Origin: Basidiobolus meristosporus CBS 931.73
Lineage: Eukaryota > Basidiobolomycota > Basidiobolomycetes > Basidiobolales > Basidiobolaceae
Reading direction: 5' to 3'
Length of the DNA: 64,000 bases
NCBI GenBank assembly: GCA_002104905.1
Contig: MCFE01000228.1
Span: 1-64,000, forward strand
Shown: positions 11,427 through 22,259 of the stretch, one piece after another
Layout: each line of letters opens with the position of its first letter
Position numbering within the stretch: position 1 is the stretch's first letter
The notes under the pieces: model-generated
The model's input: the letters and a program-made list of their open reading frames with translations, nothing else
Told to the model about the DNA's origin: nothing
Database searches by the model: none
Position numbers and translations under genes: made by a program

Positions 11427-12693
11427 GTCTAACGGTTATCAGTATTTTCATTAAAATATCTCACATTCATTTCTATAAATTGCTCGTCATGTTCTACCAC
11501 TTTTCACGGTAGTATCGCATCACAGTGTAGAGCATGTAGCATTTTCTAAAATGTAGCATCCATGCATACTCAACTCTTCTTACTTAATAAAGTATGAATT
11601 TTAAGCAGTAGACCCTGTCAGTCGAATTTTTTCGTGTCGTGTAGGATCTTTCAACTGCCTGGATCTCACCATGAGGTTAAACCAGGAACCCCAAATGATT
11701 GATTAGCAAACTGGTTAAGTGATTGTGCGCGCGTTTCTTATGCCAACTCGGCTATGGTGGAGCCAATAGGCGAAAGCCAAGGGTGCGATTTTTCTGGAGC
11801 AAAAGCGACTACACGTCAAATCCCACATTGACATAATAGAACATACGTATACCAGGAAGAGAGCATCTGATTAATATCCGCGACAACGTACACCTCAATG
11901 GCCGCTGTACTCGGCCCAGGAAAGTTCCGGCTGCTCCTGTAAGAACACATTTCAACAGAATTAGTCATTCTCAGGGTATAGAAACTCCATTTAGAGGTAC
12001 TATAAAATAAGCATCGGCTATAATTGATGAACATTTATTTAAGCAGGGTTGGCCATTATGTCATTTCCGATACAAGTTGGCGCAGTTAACCTTATCATTT
12101 CATGCCACAAATGACTCAAATAGCGCTCCATAGGCTCGAATAGCAAATGGCATAATTTAGTATGGCACGGGGTGATCAGTTGATTCGAGGATACACACCA
12201 CAAGGCTAAAAGCTAAGGTGCGTGATCGCCCTGCAAACGATCTGGCAAATCATGTGTGATTCTTGTGCTCGCACTGTTGGCTGTTTTCTATTGAGAAACT
12301 TCGCTGGGATCGCGGGAGCATCCGCCAAATTTACAATAAGCCACCACTTGGCCAATTTTTCCTGAGGAAGACCAGTACTTCGTGTAAAGAACTGCGACGG
12401 ATGACTTGACTGTTGACCAATTTCCATCATGATCAGTGGGGAGAGGGGTTTATTAATTTAATTGAGGATAACAGTTTAAATGTATCGTAGAGATTGAACA
12501 AGCTGATTTACAAAATTCGATGGCGGTGGGCAAGATATACAGATATGATGAAGTCCCACTGAGCGGGAGGTAACCATTGTATGAGGATGTTAAGTAGCTT
12601 CAAAGTACATAAATGATGTTGGAAGGAGTGCATGTAATAGCCAGGCTATGGGAGGGTAAACCAACCCGCGGCTGAAGAGGGGGGGTCTTGCGT
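11427..12693. other. Intergenic, ATP3 3' end then no supported gene
   Basis: An AATAAA at about 11586 is the likely distal poly(A) signal of ATP3. The rest shows no domain-bearing frame or RNA gene. Confidence 0.45.
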
Positions 12694-12984
12694 TTATCTG
12701 TATGCCGAGCTTCCTAGGCTGAAACTGGGAGGAGAGATTTTGTTGCACTGTCCTCTGTGGCTGAAGTGTATTGGCGAGAGTGGTGGCGATGGTAGGTAGG
12801 CTTTGAATGAAGGGCTCCGAATACTAGACGTGCTGAATATACTCGAGTGGCGACGCTGGTAAGTGAGGCTGGATTTGACAGCTTCGTGAGAAGCAGTATC
12901 TTGAAGACGGCACATCTCGCTACAATAGAGGTCGTTGTCGTAGGGGACGTGCTTGTCACAGATAGTACACCAATTAGTATCCAT
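12694..12984 (-). CDS. Ecl1-type lifespan regulatory factor, paralogue 1
   Basis: 96-residue single-exon protein. The N-terminus MDTNWCTICDKHVPYDNDLYCSEMCRLQD is the signature of the fungal Ecl1/life-span regulatory factor domain: Cys6, Cys9, Cys21 and Cys25 form a CxxC...CxxxC metal site. In Schizosaccharomyces pombe such proteins extend chronological lifespan and respond to zinc and amino-acid starvation. The remaining residues are Ser/Pro-rich and probably disordered (SPSFKAYLPSPPLSP). A TATAAATA lies about 155 nt upstream on the minus strand. A second member lies 2.1 kb away on the same strand (15102-15404). Confidence 0.85.
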   Translation of the reverse strand: MDTNWCTICDKHVPYDNDLYCSEMCRLQDTASHEAVKSSLTYQRRHSSIFSTSSIRSPSFKAYLPSPPLSPIHFSHRGQCNKISPPSFSLGSSAYR

Positions 12985-15101
12985 GTTATTATAGGAGTTG
13001 TAGGTTTTCGTTCACAAAGTAAACAGCGGAAATTCAATCACGAGCAACGCAGGTTGTCAAGAAACCAAAAGGCTGTCGTATCAAGTCTATACAAATGCTA
13101 CAATGAGCGGTGGGGAAATCGAGGCTGTCATGTTGAATATTTATAATAGCACTAACCGAGTATAAGCAGAATGAGAGTCGGGTCTAACCCAATCGTGTGA
13201 TCGATGGAGAAATGTGAGCCATATTTACATCACTCCCACCTATCACTATATTTAGCTAAGGCGGGTGAATATCGACTGGCTGAAAACGAATCTTGTAATG
13301 CTGGCTTAATTAATGAGCTACACCCATTACCCCACCTGCTCCTCGCTCACCCTTTTCTGAAACCGCACTCAATTCCAAGATCCATACACGGCGGGATACT
13401 GCACTATCTAATGACTATTAATAATTCTGAGGTTTACCAATGAATGAGTATTGATTGCTCATGTTGAGGAATAATGGGCTAATTTGTAAACACAGCATCT
13501 CGTCAATTCCCCGCTCGGTTTAGCGCAGCTCATGGATGTGTGGATATTGAAAATTAATTCGATGCAGTATGAAATTCATCGGTGACTAATAGACGGGGGC
13601 GATTGGTAATTGGACATTGCATTAGCTAGGCAGCTTGGGCTTATCGTATGGGCTTAGTTGCCCATCTGTTATGACTGACATCATCCACTGCTTATTTGAT
13701 GAGCTCAAAAGATTGCTAACTCCGGCACAAAGGCACAGCGTGGCATGGGCTGTTAGCTCCTGGAAATTAGGTGGCCGTCATCTTACCAAGCAGTGCAAGT
13801 CGGGCGACTTCTCGTTATAGATACCTCGCCGTTCACGAGGCTATAACAGTAGACACCTCGAAGTGTGACGAAGCCCTGGTCACCGACTACCAAGGAGTTT
13901 CCATAAACAACGGGACCATCTTTTCCCTTCAGGTGTCTGGGTTATGCAATTGAAATCCTGGCTTACGACCTGCATGCCATTAGGCTGGCCAGGCAAATGG
14001 CATCACACGCAACTTTGGGTTCCGCCAAATAATCTCGCCACAACTGCGGCAACATTGACATGACCATTGATATATTTAGGCCCCAGACCTTCAGGTATTC
14101 CTAATGGTACAGGCCGGAGTTCCACGCAACTCTAGGTGGTGAAACCAAATCAATTGGGAGTTGGATTTGTTGAAGGAGCCTGGATTAACCAGCTCTTTCC
14201 AAAATCAAGATTCCTTAAACGAATGACGACCACACGCCCTTCGCGATAGCTCAATGTTTGTTAGGGCAAATGGCAGTACCCAATATCACACACATTAAAT
14301 ATATATTGGATGCGACTCTAGATTGCTCCATATCTACAATGCATCTTTAGCTTGGTTAAAAATAACTTGTTCGGGATCACGTAGTGCATACATAATGTGT
14401 ATGAAACTTCCATTTCCTGAATTGTGAGTTGATTCAGTCATAGAAGGTTAAGGCGCTTTGCATGTCGTTTGAGCTCGCTCGTAATAGGCATACTGTGATA
14501 ACCGGTTTTTGGCCAAGTGGACTTTTCTATCAAATCACATTGTATCACATGTTCTGGTTGACTCGTTGGAAGCACCGCACTAATCCCTCGAAAATGAATG
14601 CGTATTGGCACCATCGATGTGGCACTTCAGCACGAACTTGTTGATGTGAGGAAATGGTGTACGCATGGTGATAAAGTTAGGCAAGTGTGGACGGTCATGT
14701 GCAAAGCTAATTGGGCATTTTCTGTTCTTTTTGGAACCGCGTGACGAAGAGAGGTACCAAGGATGGAAATAATATGATGTTCGGATGAACCAAATGCCAA
14801 GTGGTTAAAGGTTAAGGATATCACGGATCACCAAATTGGTTGTAGAATGAGCGATTGGAGGAAACCCAAATGCAAGATTCTGGAACGCTGACGACAGGCG
14901 GTAACATGTGAAAGATACGATTGATGTGTTTATGTGTGTACATTGACTGGAGATTGAATTAAGAACTTGAGAAGGTCGGTTTTTTTGGTTTTACAATTAT
15001 GCTGTACAAGGTGTCGAGAATCAATGAACTACTAATGAAACTAACTATACAAAATTTCAAGGACGCGTTTGGCCAAGCCAGAGCGGATTCCATCAGAGCA
15101 T
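12985..15101. other. Intergenic between the two ECL1-like genes
   Basis: About 2.1 kb with only short frames lacking domains. TATAAATA (minus strand, 13139-13146) is the likely promoter element of the first ECL1 gene. Confidence 0.45.
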
Positions 15102-15404
15102 CTATGATACTGACAAGCGCTTGGCATAGGTACGTCCCCAGAGATTTTGACCAATAGGGGAGCTCGGTGATGACATGTTCCCACAATTGTGTGGTTGATA
15201 ATCAGTCATGAATGAGGGTGACAACAAAGTTGGAGTTTGAGGTGGAGGACGGTACCCACTGACGCTGTGACGGCGGTTTCCGTACATTAGCATATGAGCG
15301 CTGTTGGTTTTGGTCGAGGCATCTTGCAGGCGACATGTCTGGCTGCAATAAAGGCCATCGAAGTCGATGTGTTTGTCACAAACGGTGCACCAGTTAGTGT
15401 CCAT
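15102..15404 (-). CDS. Ecl1-type lifespan regulatory factor, paralogue 2
   Basis: 100-residue single-exon paralogue of the gene at 12694-12984. It shares MDTNWCT-CDKH and LYCS--CRLQDAS, with Cys6, Cys9 and the later CxxxC pair, but has one residue pair fewer in the loop (HIDFDGLYC against HVPYDNDLYC). The tails have diverged to Pro/Ser-rich sequence (RPPPQTPTLLSPSF). A TATAAAAG on the minus strand at 15541-15548 lies about 140 nt upstream. Same role expected as other Ecl1 proteins: a small zinc-binding regulator in stress and stationary phase. The high divergence outside the zinc site suggests an old duplication. Confidence 0.85.
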   Translation of the reverse strand: MDTNWCTVCDKHIDFDGLYCSQTCRLQDASTKTNSAHMLMYGNRRHSVSGYRPPPQTPTLLSPSFMTDYQPHNCGNMSSPSSPIGQNLWGRTYAKRLSVS

Positions 15405-18400
15405 GATAAGCTTTGTTGACTACGGATATAAGGCTTTTCGATGAGCAATAAACGCTTTTGGAAAGTTCGGAGAACTCTAGCTGGCCAATTTCAGGTGTGG
15501 TGTATCGCCTAAGCAATGATGTACTCCATACCCCCAGCCTCTTTTATATGAATCAAAGAAATATGACAATGACTCAAAAATGCTCAGTAAAAATGATCAT
15601 GACATTGGATATGACATTTTGGATCACCAAATATTAATTGGTAATCGTTGGAAATCCATTCATAAGCCCGCCCCAACGTCACTCATTAGGTGAGATTGCT
15701 ACGAATTTGAGAGCATGCTAACCAACCAACTCTCATATTTTATCCTGATTGATACGCAATATATCCTAAAGATTAGGAAAGCCCTCATTTCTTCATTTAA
15801 TTTATCCAGATGAGATGGCAATGGCTACCCAGTGTTGCCATTCAATTCGGTGATATTTGTGACCAAATTGGAATTAATGCGATTGTCAATGTGGTTTGCG
15901 ATTATGCCATTGGCGAGCGAAACAATCTTTACCTGGGAATTCGATCAATATGGTTCGTGATCATGTTATTGGCGATGGAGACTGCCTTTACCTGGGAATA
16001 TGATCTTCAACCACATGTAAGTACTAGGATGAGCTAATGATTAAACCAGGAATATTAACTGACTTTCCACATCGATAAAATGGCATCTCTAGAAGCATAA
16101 ACAGAAAGGCACAGAGGATTGAAATTGTGAAATCGAGGCCGATATGACTCCTCATCATGAATTTTCCGCGCCCATTTGGGCCGAGTTGTGTTTGGTGGCG
16201 AAATCTTCGTAACTTGTTTAGCAGATTAACCAAGTATTGAGACTGCCTTCTAGTTGCCACAATTTCGTTATGGACGCTACCCATGTCGGTAAAAAAAGCC
16301 GCTTGTTTCGGCGGAGCGATTTGGCAGAATTGTCAAACTAACCGATGTGGACCGATCCACATCGTACAGGTTAGCGGCAACATCGTCGTTGGTAAAACTT
16401 CACACATGTCCAAAATATGTAAGCCCCAATGGTCAAATCTGGGCGAACATAATCCATTTTCTATTTTAGAAGCGATCGTTGCTTGCTCTTGGGCGCAGTT
16501 ACGGTGTAACATGAATTCTTCTCCGTAGGCGTAGGGAGAAATAGCCTCGTAGTGTGTTGTATTGCCAGAATCTCAACCGGTTTCAGTGATTTGAGGTGTT
16601 CAGATAGGCTCCAAGTGGTCCGAGCCATCGTAGACACCTAGTACAAGCTTTGCTAGATTCCCACAACACAACCCCATTGTCAGTAGTGTGTCAAAAATGA
16701 AGACTTGTCCTTATTCCATGCATCCGCTACTGAACAATTAGCGTATTATGACATCGGATCCATACTACTATACTGATTTTTAGATGTAGTGGGATGAAGT
16801 TGGTTTTTATCGTCCAAATCTATGCTGTAATATCTAGTATCTGGTGCAAGTTAGACTCCTGTACCCAAATCAAACTGGTGGTACTTTTCTGTTCTTGGAA
16901 ATCTTTGCGCATCTCAAGAATTTCGCTTGAATCCTTCTCGCTTGCACAGGCGAGGTACAATATATATACCCGTGAATACTTCATGCTCTAAGGAGGTGAT
17001 AAATTTCGAAATCTTGCATAGCATTTTTGGTAATTCCTTGAATGTGGAGATGGTGAAAGGTGAAGCCACCCTCCCCCAAAAAAATCCCCAAAATCTTTCT
17101 CCACGCTCCAACTCCGTCAGCTCGTCTGATTTCAAATGTAATTTCCATCATGCGCCTGACAGCCATCTGGAATTACGGAATATGAAGTAATCAAAGCCGT
17201 TTAGTCTTCGAAATTGGCACCCAGCTTTCAAGGGCCTTCCGCAATGCAACCCTATTATCACTCCCGCAAAATCGGAATTCCAGTGGCTTTTCCAACTTGT
17301 AACATCAATCAAACTACACTTGTAATTATTCGGTTACACTTTGAAGTTCTTAAACTCCTCGGTACGCCATCCACACCAATGGAGAAACTATAGACAACTT
17401 ATGCATATACGAGTTGCTCTTTCCTACATAAATGCGATATAGTGTGCCATGAGTAATCATCAGTAAAAGTCATTTGCCATTCCAAGTTACTGGTTCTTAG
17501 ATACAATGTGAGCTTTGTCATGTTTTTGAGTGTTGGCAAAATATATTGACAACATATAAATGAATGCCGCTCACTAGATATAGGCTTAGGAGAGTATGGC
17601 TGAAATGAATGCCCACTATATGAAAATTGAGATGAATACCTAAAGCTAGCCAAAAAAATCTTGGGTATTGTAATGATTGAAGGCACTTAAATTTTTACCT
17701 TATTCTAGAAATGGAATGAAAGCAATAGACAATACGTCTAGTTCAGGCCACTTTATCTGCCACTACCGAGGCCTGCAGTATAACGGGTACATTGGAATTG
17801 GTAGCCCAACAAATTCTTGGAGGGCCTACTTTTCAAGAATTGCCTGAGGCATGTTTCATACAAGGTTGATTAGTTCTGCATCCCAGAAATCAGAGGAACA
17901 GGGCCTTAGGGTGGGATATCAAGGATCAACTTGGCTGGGTCATTTACAAGTTTCATAATCTCGAAATCCTCCGTGCTTACTACCTGAGAGCTGATTTGCA
18001 TAGATTTGATGTCGGTTTTGTACTGAACTACTTGGAACTGGATACATCAGGACTATTGCTTCTGACATTTGGTTCATAAATTCAAAAGGCTCTGACGGAT
18101 TGAGGCTGGCTTTTGGTTAGTGGCCTCCAAGCAGGTGATGCGTCGTTCGATCAAACCCTGGTGTTGGTGATTATGACTGGATTCCCCCATTGACTGTTGG
18201 TGGAAGTACCGATATTCCTAGAATAGAGTTCGTTGTGGGTGATGGAGGGGTGGCTTTGGTGCAATTTGCATGATATGGCTTGTAATAAACATCGATTTTT
18301 GTTTGAATGGTATCATGAATGAGTCAATTTGACAGCACGGATCTATCGAACTTGATACAGCATGACGACGTGTGACTCAAATGAATCACTCTTCTCAATG

Positions 18401-18830
18401 AATTTGGGTGTTACCGCAAATTGATAATCGTCAAATCCAAATTCAATCATCAGATTCTAATGGATTACGAGGTAACTCGTCCATTTCTCCTTGTTTCATG
18501 GTGCTTGCCTGCATATTGGAGTAAGGCAAAGACCAGATGGTTTATTGGGCATCGCTTCCGTTGCCAATAACTACCGGAAACCAGGGAGTAAAGTGACTTG
18601 CAATTCCCTGCAAAGCTTCAAAAATGTCGAGATAAGATGAACTGGATTGCCTTATTCGGAAAATAGGGAATATTGATTCGAGTCACATTGAATAAGTTGT
18701 CCATAAAGATCCCCATCTCATAACGCTTACGTAGATTGAGTGAAGGCCCCATGAGTTTGCAAACTTTAAATAAAGCCGGCGGGCTCCTGAGAACATCACA
18801 AATTCTTTTGGATTCGCAATAAACAGAAAC
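15405..18830. other. Long gene-poor stretch with possible decayed pieces
   Basis: 3.4 kb with no complete gene. It holds an imperfect 59-bp tandem duplication (15887-16004), a strong hairpin (16338-16374) and two protein-like open stretches without ATG at 17870-18079 and 18139-18273. None is assigned a function. Confidence 0.4.
15887..16004 (+). repeat. Imperfect 59-bp tandem duplication
   Basis: Two 59-nt units, 15887-15945 and 15946-16004, match at about three quarters of positions and both end in CTTTACCTGGGAAT-GAT. As 59 is not a multiple of 3, the units are read in different frames by the frame spanning both. Confidence 0.7.
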
Positions 18831-20052
18831 ATGTCCGTTCATCTTTGGCTCAGAGAAGAAACCAAGCCAATGGAGCACAGAGCTGCCCTGTCTCCATCCG
18901 CTTGCAAGACTCTTTTGGAAAAAGGTTTTTATCTTTTATGTTGAAGTTGTCATGATATAGCCTTTATCTAATGCACTGCTAGGTTTCCAAGTCACTGTTG
19001 AAAAATGTGAGCAAAGAATCTTTGATGACAAGGAATACGCCGAGTAAGCACCCGTTCTTTTCTTATTTCTCAGCGGTTTCTGATGGTCTCTTGCTTTCCT
19101 CAGTGCTGGGTGCACCATCGTTCCAGGTGGCGCATGGAAGAATGCCCCCAAGGATGCATACATCATTGGGCTCAAGGAGCTCCCCGAGGAGACTACCCCT
19201 CTAGAACACACACACATCTTTTTCGCACATTGCTTCAAAAACCAAGGTGGCTGGAAGGATATCCTGGGAAGATTTGTTGCCGGGAACGGCACCATCTTGG
19301 ATCTTGAATTCCTTAATGACGAGAATGGTCGTCGTGTTGCTGCTTTCGGTTTCCATGCTGGATTTGCTGGAACCGCAATCGGACTTGATGTCTGGTGCCA
19401 ACAACTTTTGCATCCCAATGAGCCTCTCGCACATGTCAAGCCCTATCCTAATGAAGATAGCCTGATAGCCTATACCAAGGAAAGACTTGCTGCGGCTAGT
19501 GCCAAGAACAACGGCCAATTGCCCAAGGTCTTGGTCATTGGTGCACTCGGACGTTGCGGTAAGGGTGCTGTGGACTACGCTCGTAAGGCCGGAATTCCTG
19601 AAGAGAACATTATCAAATGGGACATGCAGGAAACCGCCAAGGGTGGTCCATTTAAGGAGATTATTGACAGCGATGTGTTTGTCAACTGCATCTACCTTAG
19701 TCACAAGATCCCGCCATTTGTCAGTCAAGAATACTTGGATAACGAGCGTAAACTCTCGGTTATCGTGGATGTTAGCTGTGATACTACCAACCCTAACAAT
19801 CCTATCCCAGTATACTCCATCAATACTACCTTTGACAAGCCCACTGTCCCAGTCAAGACCTCCAACCCCAAGCCATTGGATGTTGTAAGCATTGATCACC
19901 TACCTACCCTCCTCCCAAGAGAGGCTAGTGAAGCGTTCTGCCACGACTTGCTTCCCAGTATTTTGAGCCTGCCAGAACGCCAAAACGCTCGCGTTTGGAC
20001 GGACGCTGAGAAGCTATTCAAGGAGAAAGTTGCATCAATGGACCAAGCATAA
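18831..20052 (+). CDS. LYS1: Saccharopine dehydrogenase (NAD+, L-lysine-forming)
   Basis: Three exons (18831-18924, 18983-19043, 19104-20052) encode 367 residues, matching fungal Lys1 length (about 370). The enzyme makes L-lysine and 2-oxoglutarate from saccharopine, the last step of the alpha-aminoadipate pathway. Evidence: N-terminal LWLREETKPMEHRAALSP, EHTHIFFAHCFKNQGGW, the FGFHAGFAG segment, a Rossmann stretch VLVIGALGRCGKGAVD, DVSCDTTNPNNPIP, and the terminal DHLPTLLPREAS. Phases agree at both junctions (AAA-G/GT, GA/T). The first donor is weak (GTTTTT). The product ends MDQA, so it lacks the SKL/SRL-like peroxisomal tail of some yeast orthologues and may be cytosolic. The large third exon alone would give a truncated call. 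Confidence 0.95.
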
Positions 20053-20838
20053 ATTCAAACATAACCCTCAATAAATACAAATAGAATTGATACGAAATAC
20101 GAAGGTTTCTGTAGTAATTCTGTGTAATTGCAATCACAACATATCTGGACGAGCCTAATAAACTTTTCTCCATTGCTTACATGGCCAACAACATCGAGGT
20201 TTCTTTGCTGACCACTGTCGAGTCTTGAACTAAATGGTAAATGTGAGTGTTACATAAGATCAAGGGACTTGAAACAAAGCACAAAATCATTCAGCCCACA
20301 TTGAACTTCGGCTCTGCTTACGTTGAATACAACGAAGCTCGAAGGCGACTGTAAGATGGAGTATGCCATTCAAATTTTCAATCAAAAATTTCTTTATTTG
20401 TCTTGCGTACAGAAAACCTCAATGATATTCGGTCGGAGAGTACGAATTGTATGTTACAACTAGCTGGATCAGCGTTTGTTCGGTAGCGAAGTTTAAGCGT
20501 TCAGTGAGCCCAAGAGAAATGGAGGATATATTCCCCTGACGGAAGGAGAATTTAACATTATATGTGAATTATGTAGATAATGGACAACGTTGGAGTTTCG
20601 AAAGGCTGTGAGGAGAGGACCCCAATGTAAATATTCTGACGGGGCTAGATTTGATGAATGGGGGAGGTTACCAAAGAGAAATATTGACTATGATACAGAG
20701 AGGATTAGAGCAGAATTATTCAAATCACGCCAACGCGAACCATTGCTGTGAATCGAGTAACCCCGATTATGTAGTTATGGGAAATCTAACAAATATAGGA
20801 TATAGAAATGTGGAAAATTGGCATTCACTTGCCCACTT
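20053..20838. other. LYS1 3' region, possible short gene remnants
   Basis: AATAAA near 20070 likely ends the LYS1 transcript. At 20181-20354 two protein-like runs (MANNIEVSLLTTVES, then GLETKHKIIQPTLNFGSAY...) are interrupted by stops; they may be remnants of an unknown gene. Confidence 0.3.
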
Positions 20839-22032
20839 CTACCAACCACTGCCGTAATATCCGGGGCTAGTTGCGAAATGGTATTCGCATTTGGTAGCCA
20901 GACTAGTCATGGACGGCTCCTTATGGAAAGGGCGGCAAAAGTGCTCGTGCTGTTGGCGTTGCCAAAGTACATTCTGGTGCAGGCTTGACGATAACTCTTT
21001 TGCAAGTGAATCATCGTCGTCCTCCTTTTCCGGTGGCGTGTTAAGCGTACACAGACCTTTGAAGACGGACGGCTTCGAATAAGGGATAGAGGTGGGTGTG
21101 CGCTTTTGGAAGAGAGTAGACAGTAGGGAAGTCTTGGGTTGCTCGCATTGGGAAGAATGCTTGGAAACACTGATCTTCTCAAATGCACAATCATTGCTGT
21201 TTGCAGGAGTTGACTGATAGCTAGAAGCTATCGACTCCCAATCTTCATCATCAAGTGTACTTTCTGAACCGTTACTCTCACTAAACTCAAGTGAATTATC
21301 CCTTGGGAAGCGAGCCAACGCCTGTAGATCCATAACCGTTTGTGAGTTTTTTGACTTCTCAAAGACGTGACCACGACACTTCTCATCCTCCAAAGACTCG
21401 GCAAGGAAGAATATTTTGCGCTTTGAAAGGACATCGGGGGTTCTGTCTCGGTTCATATCTTGGATTGCGATGCCGACTTCTTGACTTGGCACTTCCTCAA
21501 ATGTGTTGCAAAGTGTATCAACATCAGAAGCTGGCAATGCTTCATCCATGATGGATAGATCAGTTAGAGGCATAGAAGCATTCTCAGCAATTTCGGGGTT
21601 TGGGGATATCGTATTGATCAATTTATGAATAGAAGTCGAGGAAAGCTGGCGAGGGAGTGAACTGAAAGTCTTTGCCAGGTCGCTTCCCGACATAGGGACG
21701 AATTTGCCACAGCTCTCAGGATTGATTTCGTGAGGGAGCTCACCAACCTCAGCTGAGGCACGAGGCGCAAGCTTTCTTTCCGAAGACGCCTGACGGAACC
21801 ACAAACGCCAGGAAAGATTCTCGAGTCTCTGGCCGTTTAGCAGGTTCTCTTTGCATTTCGTGAAAACTAGGTTCAAGGAAAACTCGCGTTATTACTTGTG
21901 GAAAGACTAGGATATAAATCAGAAAGACCAACCTGCCCACATAGAACACAAATTATCACAATCAATATCCCGCAGTTTGTGAAGGTTGTCTAGTGCAAGC
22001 GTCAATACTGGCTCTGAAAGGATTGTAGGCAT
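20839..22032 (-). CDS. AreA-like GATA/DUF1752 regulator with DUF3295-type C-terminus
   Basis: Two exons, 22032-21933 and 21866-20839, joined over a 66-nt intron (GTTGGT...CCTAG), encode 375 residues. The junction restores CSMWAVFTKCKENLLNGQRL followed by ENLSWRLW (Trp53-Trp56), the DUF1752 motif found at the N-terminus of AreA-type nitrogen regulators and related fungal proteins. Near the C-terminus, LAKELSSSLHQNVLWQRQQ (about 321-339) resembles the conserved tail of DUF3295 proteins, some related to yeast Mks1. KRKIFF (182-187) fits an RVxF protein-phosphatase-1 docking motif, followed by acidic LEDE. No zinc finger is present, so it is probably a regulatory partner rather than a DNA-binding factor. 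Middle part acidic and Ser-rich. Family call from memory, function inferred. Confidence 0.72.
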
Positions 22033-22251
22033 GGTGTGTAGAGGCGTGCAAGCCGCTGCTAAGACTGGGTACGTGGGAAAGGAGGAGCGTAGACAATGCT
22101 GCTAGTTGTTGGAAATAAGAAAGGCGAGTCGAAGCTCAAAGAGTTTTGGCTGGGATGAAAGTGCTTGCGGAAACAGCAGCTTCAGAGTATTGGTAACTAT
22201 TCCTGCGTAGACAAGAGACAAAAGTCATATACACCGCAGAGGGACGGTCGG

Positions 22252-22259
22252 CTTATATA
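22252..22259 (-). promoter_or_regulatory. TATA-like element of the DUF1752 gene
   Basis: TATATAAG on the minus strand, 220 nt before the ATG; the distance leaves room for a long 5' UTR. Confidence 0.35.
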
